A stretch of 64,000 nt of DNA from Sequoia sempervirens. Lineage: Eukaryota; Streptophyta; Pinopsida; Cupressales; Cupressaceae. The DNA lies in contig VDFB02344152.1 of NCBI GenBank assembly GCA_007258455.2, positions 248,001 to 312,000 of the forward strand. The letters are read 5' to 3'. The notes beneath the pieces were generated by a model, which saw only the letters and a program-made list of their open reading frames with translations, ran no database searches and was not told the DNA's origin. Below, one piece after another: positions 1 to 10,741 of this stretch. The translations under genes were made by a program, and so were the position numbers. Each line of letters begins with the position of its first letter. Within the stretch, counting starts at the first letter, position 1.

Positions 1-237
1 AACAAACTCACCCAGAACTCTTGGTTTCTTTGGCAAACCCGGTCTGCTTGACTCTTTCAAAGTGTAGTGTAAACTTGGAAGTTACTTGGCTATTCATTTC
101 TTATTACCAAGCTAATCAAAAGTAGCCCTTTGAATTGTTTCATCTTCAATGACTAAGTGCTCGATTTGTTGCAGAGAAAATTGAGGATTCATTTGAAACT
201 AAAAGATTATGATGAGAAATGGGTTTACAAGGCATAC

Positions 238-303
238 CTTTACAGATACCGTTGCAGCAAGCTACCTTGTCCATGTTGGCCTGCACAACTCCATTAATTT
301 CTC
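238..303 (-). other. Candidate 66-nt internal exon, unrecognised gene
   Basis: On the minus strand this block is preceded by a T-rich stretch ending in gattgacag and followed by a donor-like gtatgcc. It is open in one frame, giving a peptide that contains VQANMDKVACCNGICKG, with a Cys pair and a third Cys. The phase (starts needing one upstream base, ends one base into a codon) matches the candidate exon at 870-956. A third possible piece sits at about 12-54 before a GTGAGT donor. I do not recognise the protein. A short open block can arise by chance, so this is only a candidate. Confidence 0.25.
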
Positions 304-869
304 CTGTCAATCAAAATTATTTCGTTCTAGTAAGTACAGTGTCAAATTGCATGCTAAGTAAATCCATAATAAATCAAAGAAATCCAAGCTAGCAATCTGG
401 TCAGAATACTTATTAATTTAATGCATCAATGCCACTTTCCAATTATATTACATTGATAATTCTGAATTTAAATACACATACATGAACAGATACATATGTA
501 CATATACATAAACATAACACAGTTACCAATTCAAGACACTGATATTTCAAAGAATTTTGAACTTCCACAGTTCATAGCTGTGGAACTGGAGCTCCTGCTG
601 ATAGATTTATGTGAGAATTTTATTGAAATGTTGGGTACCACCCACTGAGTCTCATCATCAGAGTAAAAAAGATAAATTTGAAACTATTACAAACTTACCA
701 TCAAACATCATATTCTTACACCCTACACCATTTTATAAGTCTATTAATAAAACTATTTTATTAGGCTATTTTACTGAAACCTCCTTATAGAAGCCTGAAA
801 TCTCTTAAAACATACGCTCCTTTCAGACTGAAATTAAAACACAAAAAACATAGACCAAGCAACGAATAC

Positions 870-956
870 CATTTTTTTCACCAGACCCACAATTCAAAGC
901 TGAAGAATTCCCTGCTGCAATATTAGCTGCTGCCATTCTGATCCACCCCAAATTAT
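870..956 (-). other. Candidate 87-nt internal exon, unrecognised gene
   Basis: Minus-strand block between an acceptor-like ctctttcag and a donor-like gtattcg. The open frame contains NLGWIRMAAANIAAG and then ALNCGSGEKN. It ends one base into a codon, and the 238-303 block starts with two bases of a codon, so the two would splice in frame across a 566-nt intron. An alternative frame through the same DNA stays open as well, which weakens the case. No family was recognised. Confidence 0.2.
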
Positions 957-2317
957 CTGAAAGAGGCTTCTGCTCTCACCTGAACTAAACTCAAATTCTC
1001 TGGAAACAGACTTAAACAGTGAAACCACCTGAAATTATAGCTACGCCACCTATTCACTAGGTAAGTTAAATGCAAAATTTGTCCTAGGAATCTACTAAAA
1101 CTCAGTAAGGCCTGCCCCATTACATTAAATAATGTCAGTAATTATTTTGCATTTATCTCCTCGAAAATGGGAGCCGGACTATTTGTATTATCCAGATCTT
1201 GCATTAAATATAATCCTCACAACAGACGATCGAGGATAAACATGCATGTGGATGGATGTCTCCTTGCACTCGTAAATACATAAGGTGGTCTCAAACTCCA
1301 AGAAGAAATAAAAACTAACGCATGCCCATTACAATACAAACAAATCTATAACATTTCTAGAAAAATAATTTGGAAATTAACTGCCTAACCATGTAAATGT
1401 TTCTATGACAGACATTTCCTACCATTCAATCTGTCATTTCTGACCATTCAATCTGTCCATCGTAAAAATTATTGTATTGTTTGTATAGTGTTGGATCATG
1501 TTATTATACCGTCACTTTTCATTTCTGGGTATTCTTAGCTCTTAGTTTTGCATTCATTTTGATCTATGTTATATGTGTTATTTTGGCATTTAATTTAATA
1601 TAGTTGAATTATAATTTAATTATATTAAAATATATATATTAGTAAGTGTTTGTGTTATCATTTAAATAAGAACAATATTACATATATTAAAATATGTGGG
1701 TGGATATAAAGTCACATTTTTAGAATTCATATGGGGCATACATTTGAATCATAAAACATAACATTAAACAAGTTGTTAAGCAACAACAATAGTTGTAAAG
1801 CAAAAACAGTAGTTGTAAAATGGAGAGGAGGGTCTCAATTACTTAGTGTACCACATACATCAATAGGGTCTAGAGTATTCACAAGAGGGTCTCAATCCTC
1901 GTCACCCTTATCTTCTTCTTCATGGGCCGATGAAATATCAAGAGTCGGCGAAGGAAACTTGTTGGAATCAAACCAGCTAGGGACTCCACCAATAGGCCAC
2001 CCAAAAGCCCCCTTGTGGGAGGTGGAGAGGTGCAATGCTAACAAGTAGACCGTGGCCATCCTTGTTGTCCACAATCTCCTATGGCAAACAAAGGAGAACT
2101 CTACAAGCCAGCAAAGTTGCCACAAGTAAAAAGACCGTGTCCCTATTGGTGCTTGCAAGGAGGTGAGTAGCCTCAAGAGGAGGAAGACAAGAGAACATTG
2201 AAGAAAAGCACAAGAGGCATTTCCCCAATGGTTGAGAAGCACCTATAGGTGAGCCACTTCCAATGTAACTTTATTAGCTTGCATATGGATTTGTAATAAC
2301 ATATTAGAACAAATAAT

Positions 2318-2496
2318 TGTTGCAAGGTGTGACCCTTGGTCTCCTCTTCCTATGGTAGGCGTAGTCCAGCACAACGCTTGGGCTTCGTGACATGGTTTAA
2401 CCGCATCCTGTGGATCTTGATCTTGTATAAATCTAGTGGTTGTATCGGGCATTAACAGGTTGATCTTTTGGTGCAACGACAACCGTCTTTGCAACA
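2318..2496 (+). repeat. 5' LTR of the miniature element
   Basis: 179 bp, starting TGTTGCAAGG and ending CTTTGCAACA. It includes the strings cttggtctcctcttcctatgg and gggcattaacagg that recur in the right LTR. It is immediately followed by the tRNA-Met-type primer site. Confidence 0.92.
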
Positions 2497-2498
2497 AT

Positions 2499-2511
2499 TG
2501 GTATTAGAGCC
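2499..2511 (+). promoter_or_regulatory. Primer-binding site (tRNA-iMet type)
   Basis: TGGTATTAGAGCC matches 12 of 13 bases of the common plant PBS TGGTATCAGAGCC. It lies two bases downstream of the LTR, as usual. Ten bases after it comes GGTTCAAACCC (2521-2531), which looks like a pol III B-box. Confidence 0.88.
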
Positions 2512-2543
2512 AAAGTCACAGGTTCAAACCCTGAGCTTGTGCT

Positions 2544-2554
2544 GGGGGAGGGGA
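2544..2554 (+). promoter_or_regulatory. Polypurine tract of the miniature element
   Basis: GGGGGAGGGGA lies directly before the right LTR, the position used for plus-strand priming in LTR retrotransposons. Confidence 0.85.
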
Positions 2555-2555
2555 T

Positions 2556-2734
2556 TATTGCAATGTGTGACCCTTGGTCTCCTCTTCCTATGGTAGGTGT
2601 AGTCCAGCGCAACACTTGGGCTTCGTGACATGGTTTAACCACCTCTTGTGGATCTTGATCTTGTATAAATCTAGTGGTTGTATCGGGCATTAACAGGTCG
2701 ATATTTTGGTGCAACAACAGTTGTCTTTGCAACA
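2556..2734 (+). repeat. 3' LTR of the miniature element
   Basis: 179 bp, same length as the left LTR and about 92% identical by eye. It ends TTTGCAACA and is followed by the TSD copy ATAAT. Confidence 0.92.
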
Positions 2735-2739
2735 ATAAT

Positions 2740-3760
2740 TGCTTTTAAAAAAAACAAGATATGTTGATCAATAGATAATTATTTCTTTCCATATGTAGAA
2801 GAGAATCTCCACCTTGAAAGCATGTCAAATTTAGTTGAATTTGTAAGGGATACGAGGCCAATCCTCTAGAAGAATCATATGCCATGAATCCAAGTCCAAA
2901 ACTTTTAGGCTCTAGTACAAAACCAAAAGAGATGATTAAAAGACTGACTTCCCACAATAATGACAATGAGAATCATGGATGCCAAAATGAGAAAGGTTGG
3001 AACCCACAAGAAGGCCTTAGTAAAGAATACACTAGATAGAGTGGACTTATTTCAACTCCAAAGCAGTCGACCAAATGATGTGGAACAGATGTTGCCACAC
3101 AAAAATGGGTGAGTGGAAATGTCATCTCTAGTTTGAAGTTGGCACCATGGATAGATGAGGAGAAAGTGAACAATAACCATGTTAGGGCTTATAGTTGTAG
3201 AAGGAAATGTTTAGACCCCACTTCCAACATTTCTACTAAGGCTTGGAAGAATGGATCCCAATTTTGTGAATCATATCAACTAAAATTGCCCCTATGGTAG
3301 TATCAAACATTTTATGATCCTAGTTAGGAAGATGAAACTTAGCCTTAGTTTTATTCCATGACATAAGAATCATAAAAGTTTTGGAAAATAAATTTCATAG
3401 ACATTGAGTCCCTTTTTTGTGATATCTCAAGGCCTGCACCTAAAGTAATCTAGCCAAAGTTCAACCTTAAACTTGCAAAAGGGGGAACACCAAATATTCA
3501 ATTGGTTGATGGAAATATCATCATGAAAGTTGAAACCATTCTAGAAAAACTAGGTCTTCGTGGCTTCCTAAATTTTCCAAACACTCTTAACAACGAAAGT
3601 TCCTTCAATGTGAACTACATTCTTCATGGTGAGAAGGGTTTGAAAACCAATCCCCTTCCAAGAAAACCACCCAACTATCTAAATCTAGAGGAGATACGAT
3701 GTCAAACTAGGAATTTTAGGCCTCATCTCCAATGAGGGCATGGATAATCCATTTGATACA
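2740..3760 (-). pseudogene. Probable 3'-terminal part of the interrupted minus-strand LINE
   Basis: This stretch lies on the far side of element E from the LINE body at 50662-54240, and E's target duplication AAGTG joins the two. Removing E on paper lets the minus-strand reading continue without an immediate stop from the LINE reverse transcriptase C-terminal region into this DNA. I see no clear zinc-binding or RNase H motif here, and no poly(A) tract was identified at its left end. The call rests on the junction logic more than on protein similarity. The miniature LTR element sits at its left border. Confidence 0.4.
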
Positions 3761-3765
3761 AAGTG

Positions 3766-4076
3766 TGATATGATATTTCTTGGAAATAAATGTATAAATC
3801 AGAAACATAGTAGACCACTTTGAGGGGGTGACCTCTAATAACCAAATAATAATATATGAATTCAATAATTGATGATATGGTGGTTTGGGAGAAACATCTC
3901 CTCCTTATTTATAGGTTTAAATATGTAGAGACACACCCCTTCATTCTAGTTAAGAGGGGTTAAGGTATCAATTCAGACTAATGTTAAGGTTAAGCATGCC
4001 ACAAATGCTTATCCTTATTATACTTAAGAATGTAAAATACATACTTAGGATTATATGATATATTAGAATCATAACT
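3766..4076 (-). repeat. 3' LTR of element E
   Basis: 311 bp, homologous along its whole length to 50369-50656 (shared strings such as ccactttgagggggtgacctc and ttcattctagttaagagggg). It differs by about 11% and by a roughly 20-bp extra segment near its right end. TSD AAGTG lies immediately to the left (3761-3765). Confidence 0.88.
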
Positions 4077-4091
4077 TTCCCATCCCCTTTA
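4077..4091 (-). promoter_or_regulatory. Polypurine tract of element E
   Basis: On the minus strand this reads TAAAGGGGATGGGAA and abuts the 3' LTR. Its position and purine content fit a plus-strand primer. Confidence 0.7.
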
Positions 4092-4093
4092 GA

Positions 4094-4290
4094 AAAGTGT
4101 TTCCCTTAACACTTAGCAACTCTAAAATATTTTGTATGAATTGTTCATCATTCCATGTTGCATCTTCAATTGGTAAAGTCTTCCACTGTTGCAATCTAGT
4201 TGTTTGGTTGCCAAATTCTCTTAGGTCTCTGAGGAATGCTCAACATTTACCCACTGATGATGTTTTGCTTCTGCAGTTTGGAGGTTAGCT
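4094..4290 (-). pseudogene. Element E pol C-terminus with chromodomain-like motif
   Basis: The minus-strand reading gives QQWKTLPIEDATWNDEQF, matching the chromodomain tail of plant chromoviruses (compare YLVRWRNLPIEDATWE in element D). This module sits at the end of integrase and is thought to guide insertion into marked chromatin. Here it ends about 20 bases before the purine tract. Upstream the reading degenerates and no integrase core can be followed beyond about 4300, so this is the detached tail of E's pol. Confidence 0.65.
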
Positions 4291-5500
4291 TCACCTTGTT
4301 TCAAGGCATGTGTGATCCAAGTTTCAATTCTTTTGTGTCTCTGAAAATGTGTATTTGAAAGTGACAAATTGAAGTTAGTGTTGATTCTATGGGAATGTTC
4401 TCAAACGTGTAACGATTCACTCTGTATAACTCCAATTTTTAGATATGGTTGTGTAGATTAGAAGTTAAGTTCATTGAGATGTGAAGGTGATATATCCAAA
4501 GGTTCATGTCAATAATCCTTCTGCAAAGAAAGTTGGAATTGTTAGTGTATCGGAATGTGTTGTCTAGAGATTGGTTTCATGTTTGTTGGCTTGCGCTAGC
4601 TTGTTGTTGCATGAAGTTGTGGAAAGGATGTATGTGAATGTTCCTAAATATCATGTGATGCTTGCTACTCCACATAATATTGTTTGGCTTCTTTGTTATA
4701 GGTTGTGGTTCAAAATGAATGTTTTGTTGGTTTATGCTTCTATTGAGGCTGACTAAAGCATGTTGATGATGTGCATGACAAGTTCAAGTGTGAGTGGAGA
4801 TTAAGGAATGTTTGAAGATGGTGGGTGCTGGCAAAAAGTTGAGTCCACTTTTTGGCCATTTAGTGGAAGTGTTTTCCTTGATTTTCAGAATTTGACGCAT
4901 TTGACCTTAAAATTTGAAGCACTTAGAGATGGATTCTTGAAAAAAGTCACTAATCATAAAATGTAGTACTCAGAGTCTAGTTTCCAAATATGTAATTTAT
5001 TTTGATACCCAGATGATACAAATTTATTTTCAACTGCTGTTTCTAAAAACCACCATTCAAAAGTCCTTTTTTACCATACCGTGCATGTGTACGTCATCCA
5101 TATTTTGACCTAAATAATCATATTTTTCTAAATCCTTTTGGGAAAATATTTGTAACTCACTGAAGCACGCTTTCCATATTTTTTTGTAATTTTTTATTAA
5201 ATATTATTTTGTTAATTTTGTATTGGCCATATTTGGTGTTTTGAAAAATTGTCATGTACTTCATGCATAAGATGACCTAAACTTATCATTTTTTTATTTT
5301 TTTTCAAATTGAAAAGAATTGTCTGAAGTACACTTTCGTGCAATTTGTTCGTCAAAAAAATATGTTAATAAAAAGTTATTAAAATACTAAAAAACCCTGA
5401 TAATTCAAGTTTATGGACCTGTTTCATCAGAAATTAAATGAAAAATAAAAAAGTAATCCAATTGTAAAAAAAATACATATTTGGAATCTACACTGTCTCA
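4291..5500. other. Unassigned sequence between element E and the recognisable part of F
   Basis: No coding similarity was recognised. From about 5085 to 5345 there are two diverged copies of a roughly 190-bp unit (each with gacctaaa...atcat and then ctgaag.ac.ctttc). The left end of transposon F probably lies somewhere in this stretch. A candidate terminal repeat starting ggcaaaaagttg near 4828 was considered but not accepted. Confidence 0.35.
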
Positions 5501-5689
5501 TCTATAATGGGTTTTAATTTCATTGAAAAAATATGCAAAAAAAGTCTTCAAATGTATGCCCAAAGTCACTATTTTCTTGTGACATTGCTAGGACCTTCAA
5601 CTTGCAGGTCAAACCAGGTCCAGGGCCTAGTTTTGGATCCCCAAACCTTTTCCCGAACCTGTTAACAAAGAAAAAACCCGACCTACATT

Positions 5690-5875
5690 TCAAATTTCTA
5701 GAAACAGAATCTCGTTTTCTTTATAAACGAGAACCCATTTCCCAATTGTCTGTTGAAAATAGAATGGGATTCCATTTAATAAACGGGTTCTCGATTTATA
5801 TAAATTGAGATCCCATTTAATAAACGGGATCCTGATTTATATAAATCGAGATCTCGTTTATTAAATGGGATCCTG
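5690..5875. repeat. Palindromic GGATCC-type subterminal repeats, left side of F
   Basis: Several copies of a unit built from ccatttaataaacggg, ggatcc and gatttatataaat in both orientations. A perfect 18-bp inverted repeat pairs 5809-5826 (gatcccatttaataaacg) with 5855-5872. Its 28-nt loop contains a second perfect palindrome, GATTTATATAAATC. Related units are found at 45950-46225. Confidence 0.8.
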
Positions 5876-6054
5876 AGTTATTTTTGACTATATTTTTTAA
5901 ATTTTACTTTCAAACAGGTACATTTCAGGTCTGAGAATTGTTTTGTATGGCCGACTACTACATATTCCCTAATTTCTATCAACTTTTGTCTTGTAGAAGC
6001 TCTTCAACTTGAGATTTTTTCAATTTTGAAAGGAGACATCATTGGGACATTGTT

Positions 6055-6455
6055 ACAAAGGAATTTTGTTGAATTGCTACTTGTTTTCAAAGGAGGAAGA
6101 GGAATTTTATTTAATTGCTACTTGTTTGAAGGAGGAGAAATTTTATTGAATTGCTATTTGTTTTCAAAGGAGGAAGAGGAATTTAATTTATTTGCTAAGT
6201 TTCTTTGAAAGAGGAAGAGAATTTTTTTTTAATTGCTACTTGTTTTCAAAGGAGGATGAGAATTTTTTTTTAATTGCTACTTGTTTGAAGGATGAAGAGA
6301 AATTTTGTGCAATTGCTACTTGTTTGAAGGAGGAAGAGGAATTTTGTTTAATTGCTACTTGTTTGAAGGAGGAAGATGAATTTTGTTCAATTGCTACTTG
6401 TTTGAAGGAGGAAGAGAAAAATTGTGAACAATTGCTACTTGTTTGAAGGAGGAAC
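6055..6455 (+). repeat. Minisatellite of about 39 bp, encoding a 13-residue repeat
   Basis: About nine to ten copies of attgctacttgtttgaagga followed by ggaagaggaattttgt-like sequence. In the right half the unit length is 39 bp, a multiple of three, so an open frame at 6192-6446 reads repeated IATCLKEEEEFCL. Copies on the left are more diverged and vary in length. The array lies just upstream of the F transposase reading frame and may be its leader or an N-terminal repeat domain. Whether it is translated is unknown. Confidence 0.75.
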
Positions 6456-6634
6456 AAACAAGGAAGACTTTCAAGTTTTTGACATTCATTTGTAAATACT
6501 TCAAAAAAATTCAATCATTGGATCACAATGTCGGAATAAGAGGAAAGATGGGAAGGTATTGGCCCCTGAATAAATTCAAGCAAAGAGAGAGAAGAAGGCA
6601 AAAAGACAGAGAAAGAAGAATGAGAATTTGATCA

Positions 6635-8515
6635 ATGAATGATGGTGAAGCATCCAATTCCACAACTATTGAAGATAAAAACATTGAGGAGACCATGGAT
6701 GTAGACGATGCAAACTTGCAAGAGGTGAATGTGGAAATTAATACGAATATACAAACTACTCCTAGTATGTCTTCAAATATCCCTTTCAATGCTATGGAGA
6801 ATGTTTCACTAGGCACAAGTCCAAGTATGTCTTCAAATCCACCTTTGAGCCTCATGGAAATGGTGTTTACTAGAGATTTAAAAAATGTTGGCTATGACAA
6901 AGTTGACATCGATAATATTCGTAGAGTTCAAGATTTGATTCAAATTGTTGTTGAAAATGAAAATGAAATCCTTTTATTGAAAATGAAAATGAAAATCGTT
7001 TTGTTGTTGAAAATGAAAATGAAAATGAAAACCATTTTGTTATTGAAAATGAAAATGAAAATCCTTTTATTGAACCTAAAAATGAAAATTGTTTTGTTGA
7101 TGAAAATGAAGATGAAAATGAAAATAGTTTTGAAGTTGAAAATGAAAATGAATTTCTAGGAAGTGATGTCGAAAATGAATATATTTTTTTTTAAATTGAA
7201 AGTGATGTTCTGGATAATCTTCCTGGTAAGATTTCTTGGAGACAAATAAGAACACAGCCAATAGATTATACAAAAAAAAAATTATCGTAAAAAACTTTTA
7301 GTTCAATGTCAACTAATGATGCAATTGATGAGAATGTGAAAAATGAGAAAAGTAATGAAAATTTTAGGCATTTTTGTTAAACAAAGAAGAAAAGATCAAT
7401 AAGTAAAACATGTTATGTCTACTATTGCTAGTGACATTTAGTCTATTGAAAAAATAGTCAATCTAAAGATAAGAATGTAGCAAGAAGAGCTATAACAACC
7501 GCTATAGTTAATAAAACAATTTTGAATAAAAGAATGGTAAGCAATATTAGTGAAGTTTTAAAAATAAATCTTAAAACATTGCTAAGGGCGGCAAAAAGAA
7601 GAGAAAGTATAGAAAATGAGATCCTATCAACCAATGTTGGAGTTTTAATGGTTGACTCCCAAGGTATGACATTAAATTGAATGTTGAAATTAAATCTTTG
7701 AATGAAAAATATTGGCATGATAATACTAGGGTATCATCTAATGCTAGAGATGTTTTAAAATTAAGAGTGGGGTCCAAAGTTGTGATCCTCATCCAAAACA
7801 CATATTAGATACAACACAAACTAATTTTTTTAGAAAATGTTGTGGTGATTTAGTGTACCTGGTAATATCAAAATAAGTCAAAGGTCTTTTAAAAAATGTA
7901 AACCTCAGTATGTAAAAATTAATAAGCAACAAATATATTGTTGTTGCAAAACGCATGTTCAATTTTGTTAAAATTTTATGATGTTTTTTGATATATACAT
8001 TGTACTTTGCATACTAACATGATTATGCAGGAATGTGGTATTAATATGCCACTTGAAATAATAAGGGAGTTCATATCAAGTTTTTTTTTGTGAAAGATCT
8101 AATGGAAAATTATTTTATTGAAGTTCTTATATTTTTGGACAATGCACTAGTTGTGGAAATTTTTCATTCTTAAGAGTTTGCATGCATGAATGTGTTGATA
8201 ATGATTTTGGAAAATAATTAGTGGATGTTAAAATATTTAAGAATGTTAACTATTCTCTAAAAGATGGAAATTTTGGAAAGCGTTGTGATTTAGTTATAGA
8301 AAAAGTTAGTGTACATGCATTTATATTAGAATTTAAGAATAAGATTATACCAAAATATGCCATGCACTCTCAAAATGCTCGATGGCTTGATGGCCAATTT
8401 CACACATGTAGAAACACATTTCCAATTGGTAGTATACTATCAGTGGTTGATTTTGTGGAAAACTATACTCTAGCTCCTTAAGAAGAAATTCAATCACAAT
8501 ATTATAATTCATTGT
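6635..8515 (+). pseudogene. F transposase, N-terminal segment (decayed)
   Basis: The reading starts at an ATG in gatcaATGaatg with an acidic, Ser/Asn-rich N-terminus, then an Asn-Glu repeat tract (6950-7150) that slips frame. It resumes with stretches such as VSNISEVLKINLKTLLRAA, NTRVSSNARDVLKLRVGSK and, close to the end, SVVDFVENYTLAP (about 8437-8478). The last motif has the shape of the first catalytic-acid motif (DFAENY type) seen in a family of eukaryotic DDE-type transposases. Several frameshifts and stops, for example TAA at 8479-8481 directly after the motif, make it non-functional. The reading stops exactly where gypsy element A is inserted. The family name is uncertain; the DDE assignment is an inference from motif shape. 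Confidence 0.6.
6950..7150 (+). repeat. GAAAAT-rich hexamer tract in transposase N-terminus
   Basis: Imperfect GAAAATGAAAAT-type repeats. In one frame they encode Asn-Glu runs, in another Lys-Met runs (KMKMK). Slippage here is the likely cause of the frame change in the transposase reading. Confidence 0.7.
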
Positions 8516-9161
8516 TGTATAGGAGTGAATTTGCACCCCATGTGCAAATCCCTCATTTTCGCTCTTCCACTTTAGAAAACCAAGTTTGGAGGCTTAATTC
8601 CACCTAAGCATGTTGCTTGCATCCCACTTGGCGCCTGTTTTGAGTGTCGGTGGAGGCATTTTTTGTCGGGGACGCTTGCACAACGCACAAACGTTCGCGT
8701 GACTCACTTATGTCCCTGGTAGATTCCTGCGGCTAGACCTACAAAGACGTTACACTTCTCATCAAGAGTCAAGTCAAGTAACACCCCCTTCGGCTTAATG
8801 ACTCGAATATGGTCGTTTATTCTATTCCTCTCTTCAAATTCATTCCTTCAACATGCATTCTAACTTCTTCAAGACTTCTTCTAAGCTACTACACACTTCA
8901 ATCTTCCAATTTCACATTCTTTCATTCACTTCCAAGCTCTCAAGTAGCATACTAGCAACCCATTGCAGCAAACATAACACTCCATCACTTTGGTAGAACA
9001 AGTTGGGAATGAAACACCATTGCAACAAAGGCTTGAGTACTCTCATTTCCTCCTCCAAGCATCTTTGAGTGCTCTTGGTGGAGGTGGTAAGCTTCCCTTT
9101 CTTCCCTTCTCTCACTTGGTTGAGTTAGCACGTTACTGTGTTGTAGTGCTTTTGTGCTCTT
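8516..9161 (+). repeat. Element A 5' LTR, first part
   Basis: Aligns with 31457-32100 of the 3' LTR. It ends in CTCTT (9157-9161), which is duplicated after element B at 20698-20702. Confidence 0.88.
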
Positions 9162-10397
9162 TGTCAGTCTCCTACAATGATTTAACAACTAGGCCATTAC
9201 AGTCGTGATTCAAAGATTGGACATCTAACCTGAATAGCCATTTCAATCATCATGAAGGTGCATTTAACTTGTCAACCCAGGGACGTGAACTTGAAATGGG
9301 TCAGCACAGTATGTGCACTAGGAACCCCAAAGTAGCCATTTTCATTCTACAGCTAAAAAAGACACAATATTGAAAGTAAATTGCTTAGAAAGGAATAACA
9401 TAAATGCTAACTATCAATCTAAATCAATTACACCAAGCTGAAATACATGATAGAAAATGAAAACCTAAGCAAACAAATAGGACACTACTATGTCTACTTT
9501 GGCTACAGGAACAGTCACATAATGGAATTCTAGTGGTTGTAGGAATAGTCTATGCCAGATTCTTAACTAACTACTGAAAAAAAAAAAAAAACTAAACTAA
9601 TACTAAACTAAAGAACGGATTACTCACCAAGTGGGCACCCTTGGATAAGTATCCTCTAAATCTAATGAGAACTTAGATGCTCAAACTTAGAATTTCATTT
9701 CATTCATTGGAATTCATGAGTACAAAAGAATAGCATAATTGTATTGCTAAAATCTTAAGAATGCAAGTACAATCTCAAATCGTGGAACCCACAAAGAAGG
9801 AGCATCTAATCCTTATTTATGCTACCAGCTAAACAAGGCAGTCAACTCCACAAACTGGGAGGATGACATTTAGGGAAAACAAAGAAAGTGGGGCAGCAGT
9901 TATGCATGCATGGAATCCAGTTAGACATGCATTTCCAACCGTAGATTTAGCACTGCAGTAACACACACATTTGCTCAACATCAATAATGACCACTACAAG
10001 GCGGTTACATTTGGTTTGCACGGGGAATCTCTTATCGTCGACCTCCTTTGACCTTTGAATGATTCCCTTGTTGGACATTATGGTGCATGCCCAACTGGTG
10101 GTGTCTTCCTCAATTTAGCATCCTCAAATTAGATATGCATGGCAATGTTAGTACGCACAATAATTACATATATGTAACCACCTTAAGGAACATTCATTAA
10201 CCACATGCAATATTAATATAGACAGTCCATATAACATGCCATTATCATTAAAGATTTGTAGAAATAAGATTAAGCCCAATGTTTATAGTTTGAGGAAATA
10301 TCATAAAAGTATCAACACTTAATGTCAAATTCCACGATAACTTCAGCAACTAAATCATATATTCTACCCAAAATGAGACAATAAACTAGACTCATCA
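9162..10397 (-). repeat. Element B 3' LTR
   Basis: 1236 bp. On the plus strand it starts TGTCAGTCTCC and ends CTAGACTCATCA. TSD CTCTT at 9157-9161. Confidence 0.88.
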
Positions 10398-10410
10398 CTC
10401 CCCCCAACCT
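10398..10410 (-). promoter_or_regulatory. Element B polypurine tract
   Basis: Reads AGGTTGGGGGGAG on the minus strand, directly before the 3' LTR. This confirms the minus orientation. Confidence 0.85.
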
Positions 10411-10741
10411 AAGATGTTGTTGGTCCTCCAGCAGGGGAAGGGTTGTTCTTTTGCTTGGTCAATGCTCTAAAATTTGCAACTAACAACTATCCCACATCAA
10501 AGTGTGTTGTGCATGAATCAGGATCCCAATAGAATCCTCCCAATCTATCCAATTTGCTCCATTTTTGTCTCTCTGCAGCAATATCATATTGGTAGAACTT
10601 GAAGTTCGATACAGGCCACATTAGGATGGGTGATTAAAAAGTCAGGGGAAGCCAGAATCGCCCTTTTTTCCTTCCAATGTGAATATATTTGTCAATTCTT
10701 TTAAGAGTTGTTGCATAGTTCTGGATGGAATGAGGCTCAAC

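Larger units (their letters stand above)
1..2312. other. Left flank without a confident gene
   Basis: AT-rich sequence with no long open frame. Between 1 and 1040 there are three short minus-strand blocks that look like exons (listed separately where boundaries can be given). From 1040 to 1770 I see only AT-rich, low-complexity sequence with tatata runs. From 1773 to 2312 two overlapping open frames of about 91 and 116 codons exist on opposite strands, but neither resembles a family I recognise and neither has a convincing gene context. Confidence 0.5.
2318..2734 (+). mobile_element. Complete miniature LTR retrotransposon (TRIM/SMART type), 417 bp
   Basis: Two 179-bp direct repeats flank a 59-bp spacer. 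Each repeat ends in the short inverted pair TGTTGCAA/TTGCAACA (the second copy starts TATTGCAA). The spacer begins two bases after the left LTR with TGGTATTAGAGCC, one mismatch from the initiator-tRNA-Met primer-binding site, and ends with the purine tract GGGGGAGGGGA directly before the right LTR. The whole unit is bounded by the perfect 5-bp duplication ATAAT (2313-2317 and 2735-2739). There is no coding capacity, so mobilisation would need proteins in trans. I count about 14 differences between the LTRs (about 8%), so it is not a recent insertion. Orientation is plus, from PBS to purine tract. Confidence 0.93.

Noticed and set aside
1773..2242. Open frames of 91 and 116 codons on opposite strands
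   Set aside because: No recognisable motif, no start context or splice signals, and they overlap antisense; treated as incidental.
2499..2535. A tRNA gene in the miniature element
   Set aside because: Only a B-box-like core is present; no A-box at the right spacing and no cloverleaf stems could be drawn.
2243..2735. Two overlapping minus-strand open frames with near-identical peptides
   Set aside because: They are the two LTRs of the miniature element read in antisense; the repeat structure explains them fully.
5690..5875. Palindromic repeats as a CRISPR-like array
   Set aside because: Units lack unique spacers of constant length and occur in mixed orientation; this is plant DNA beside a transposon.
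7458..7801. Minus-strand open frames over the transposase region
   Set aside because: Antisense shadows of the plus-strand transposase reading.
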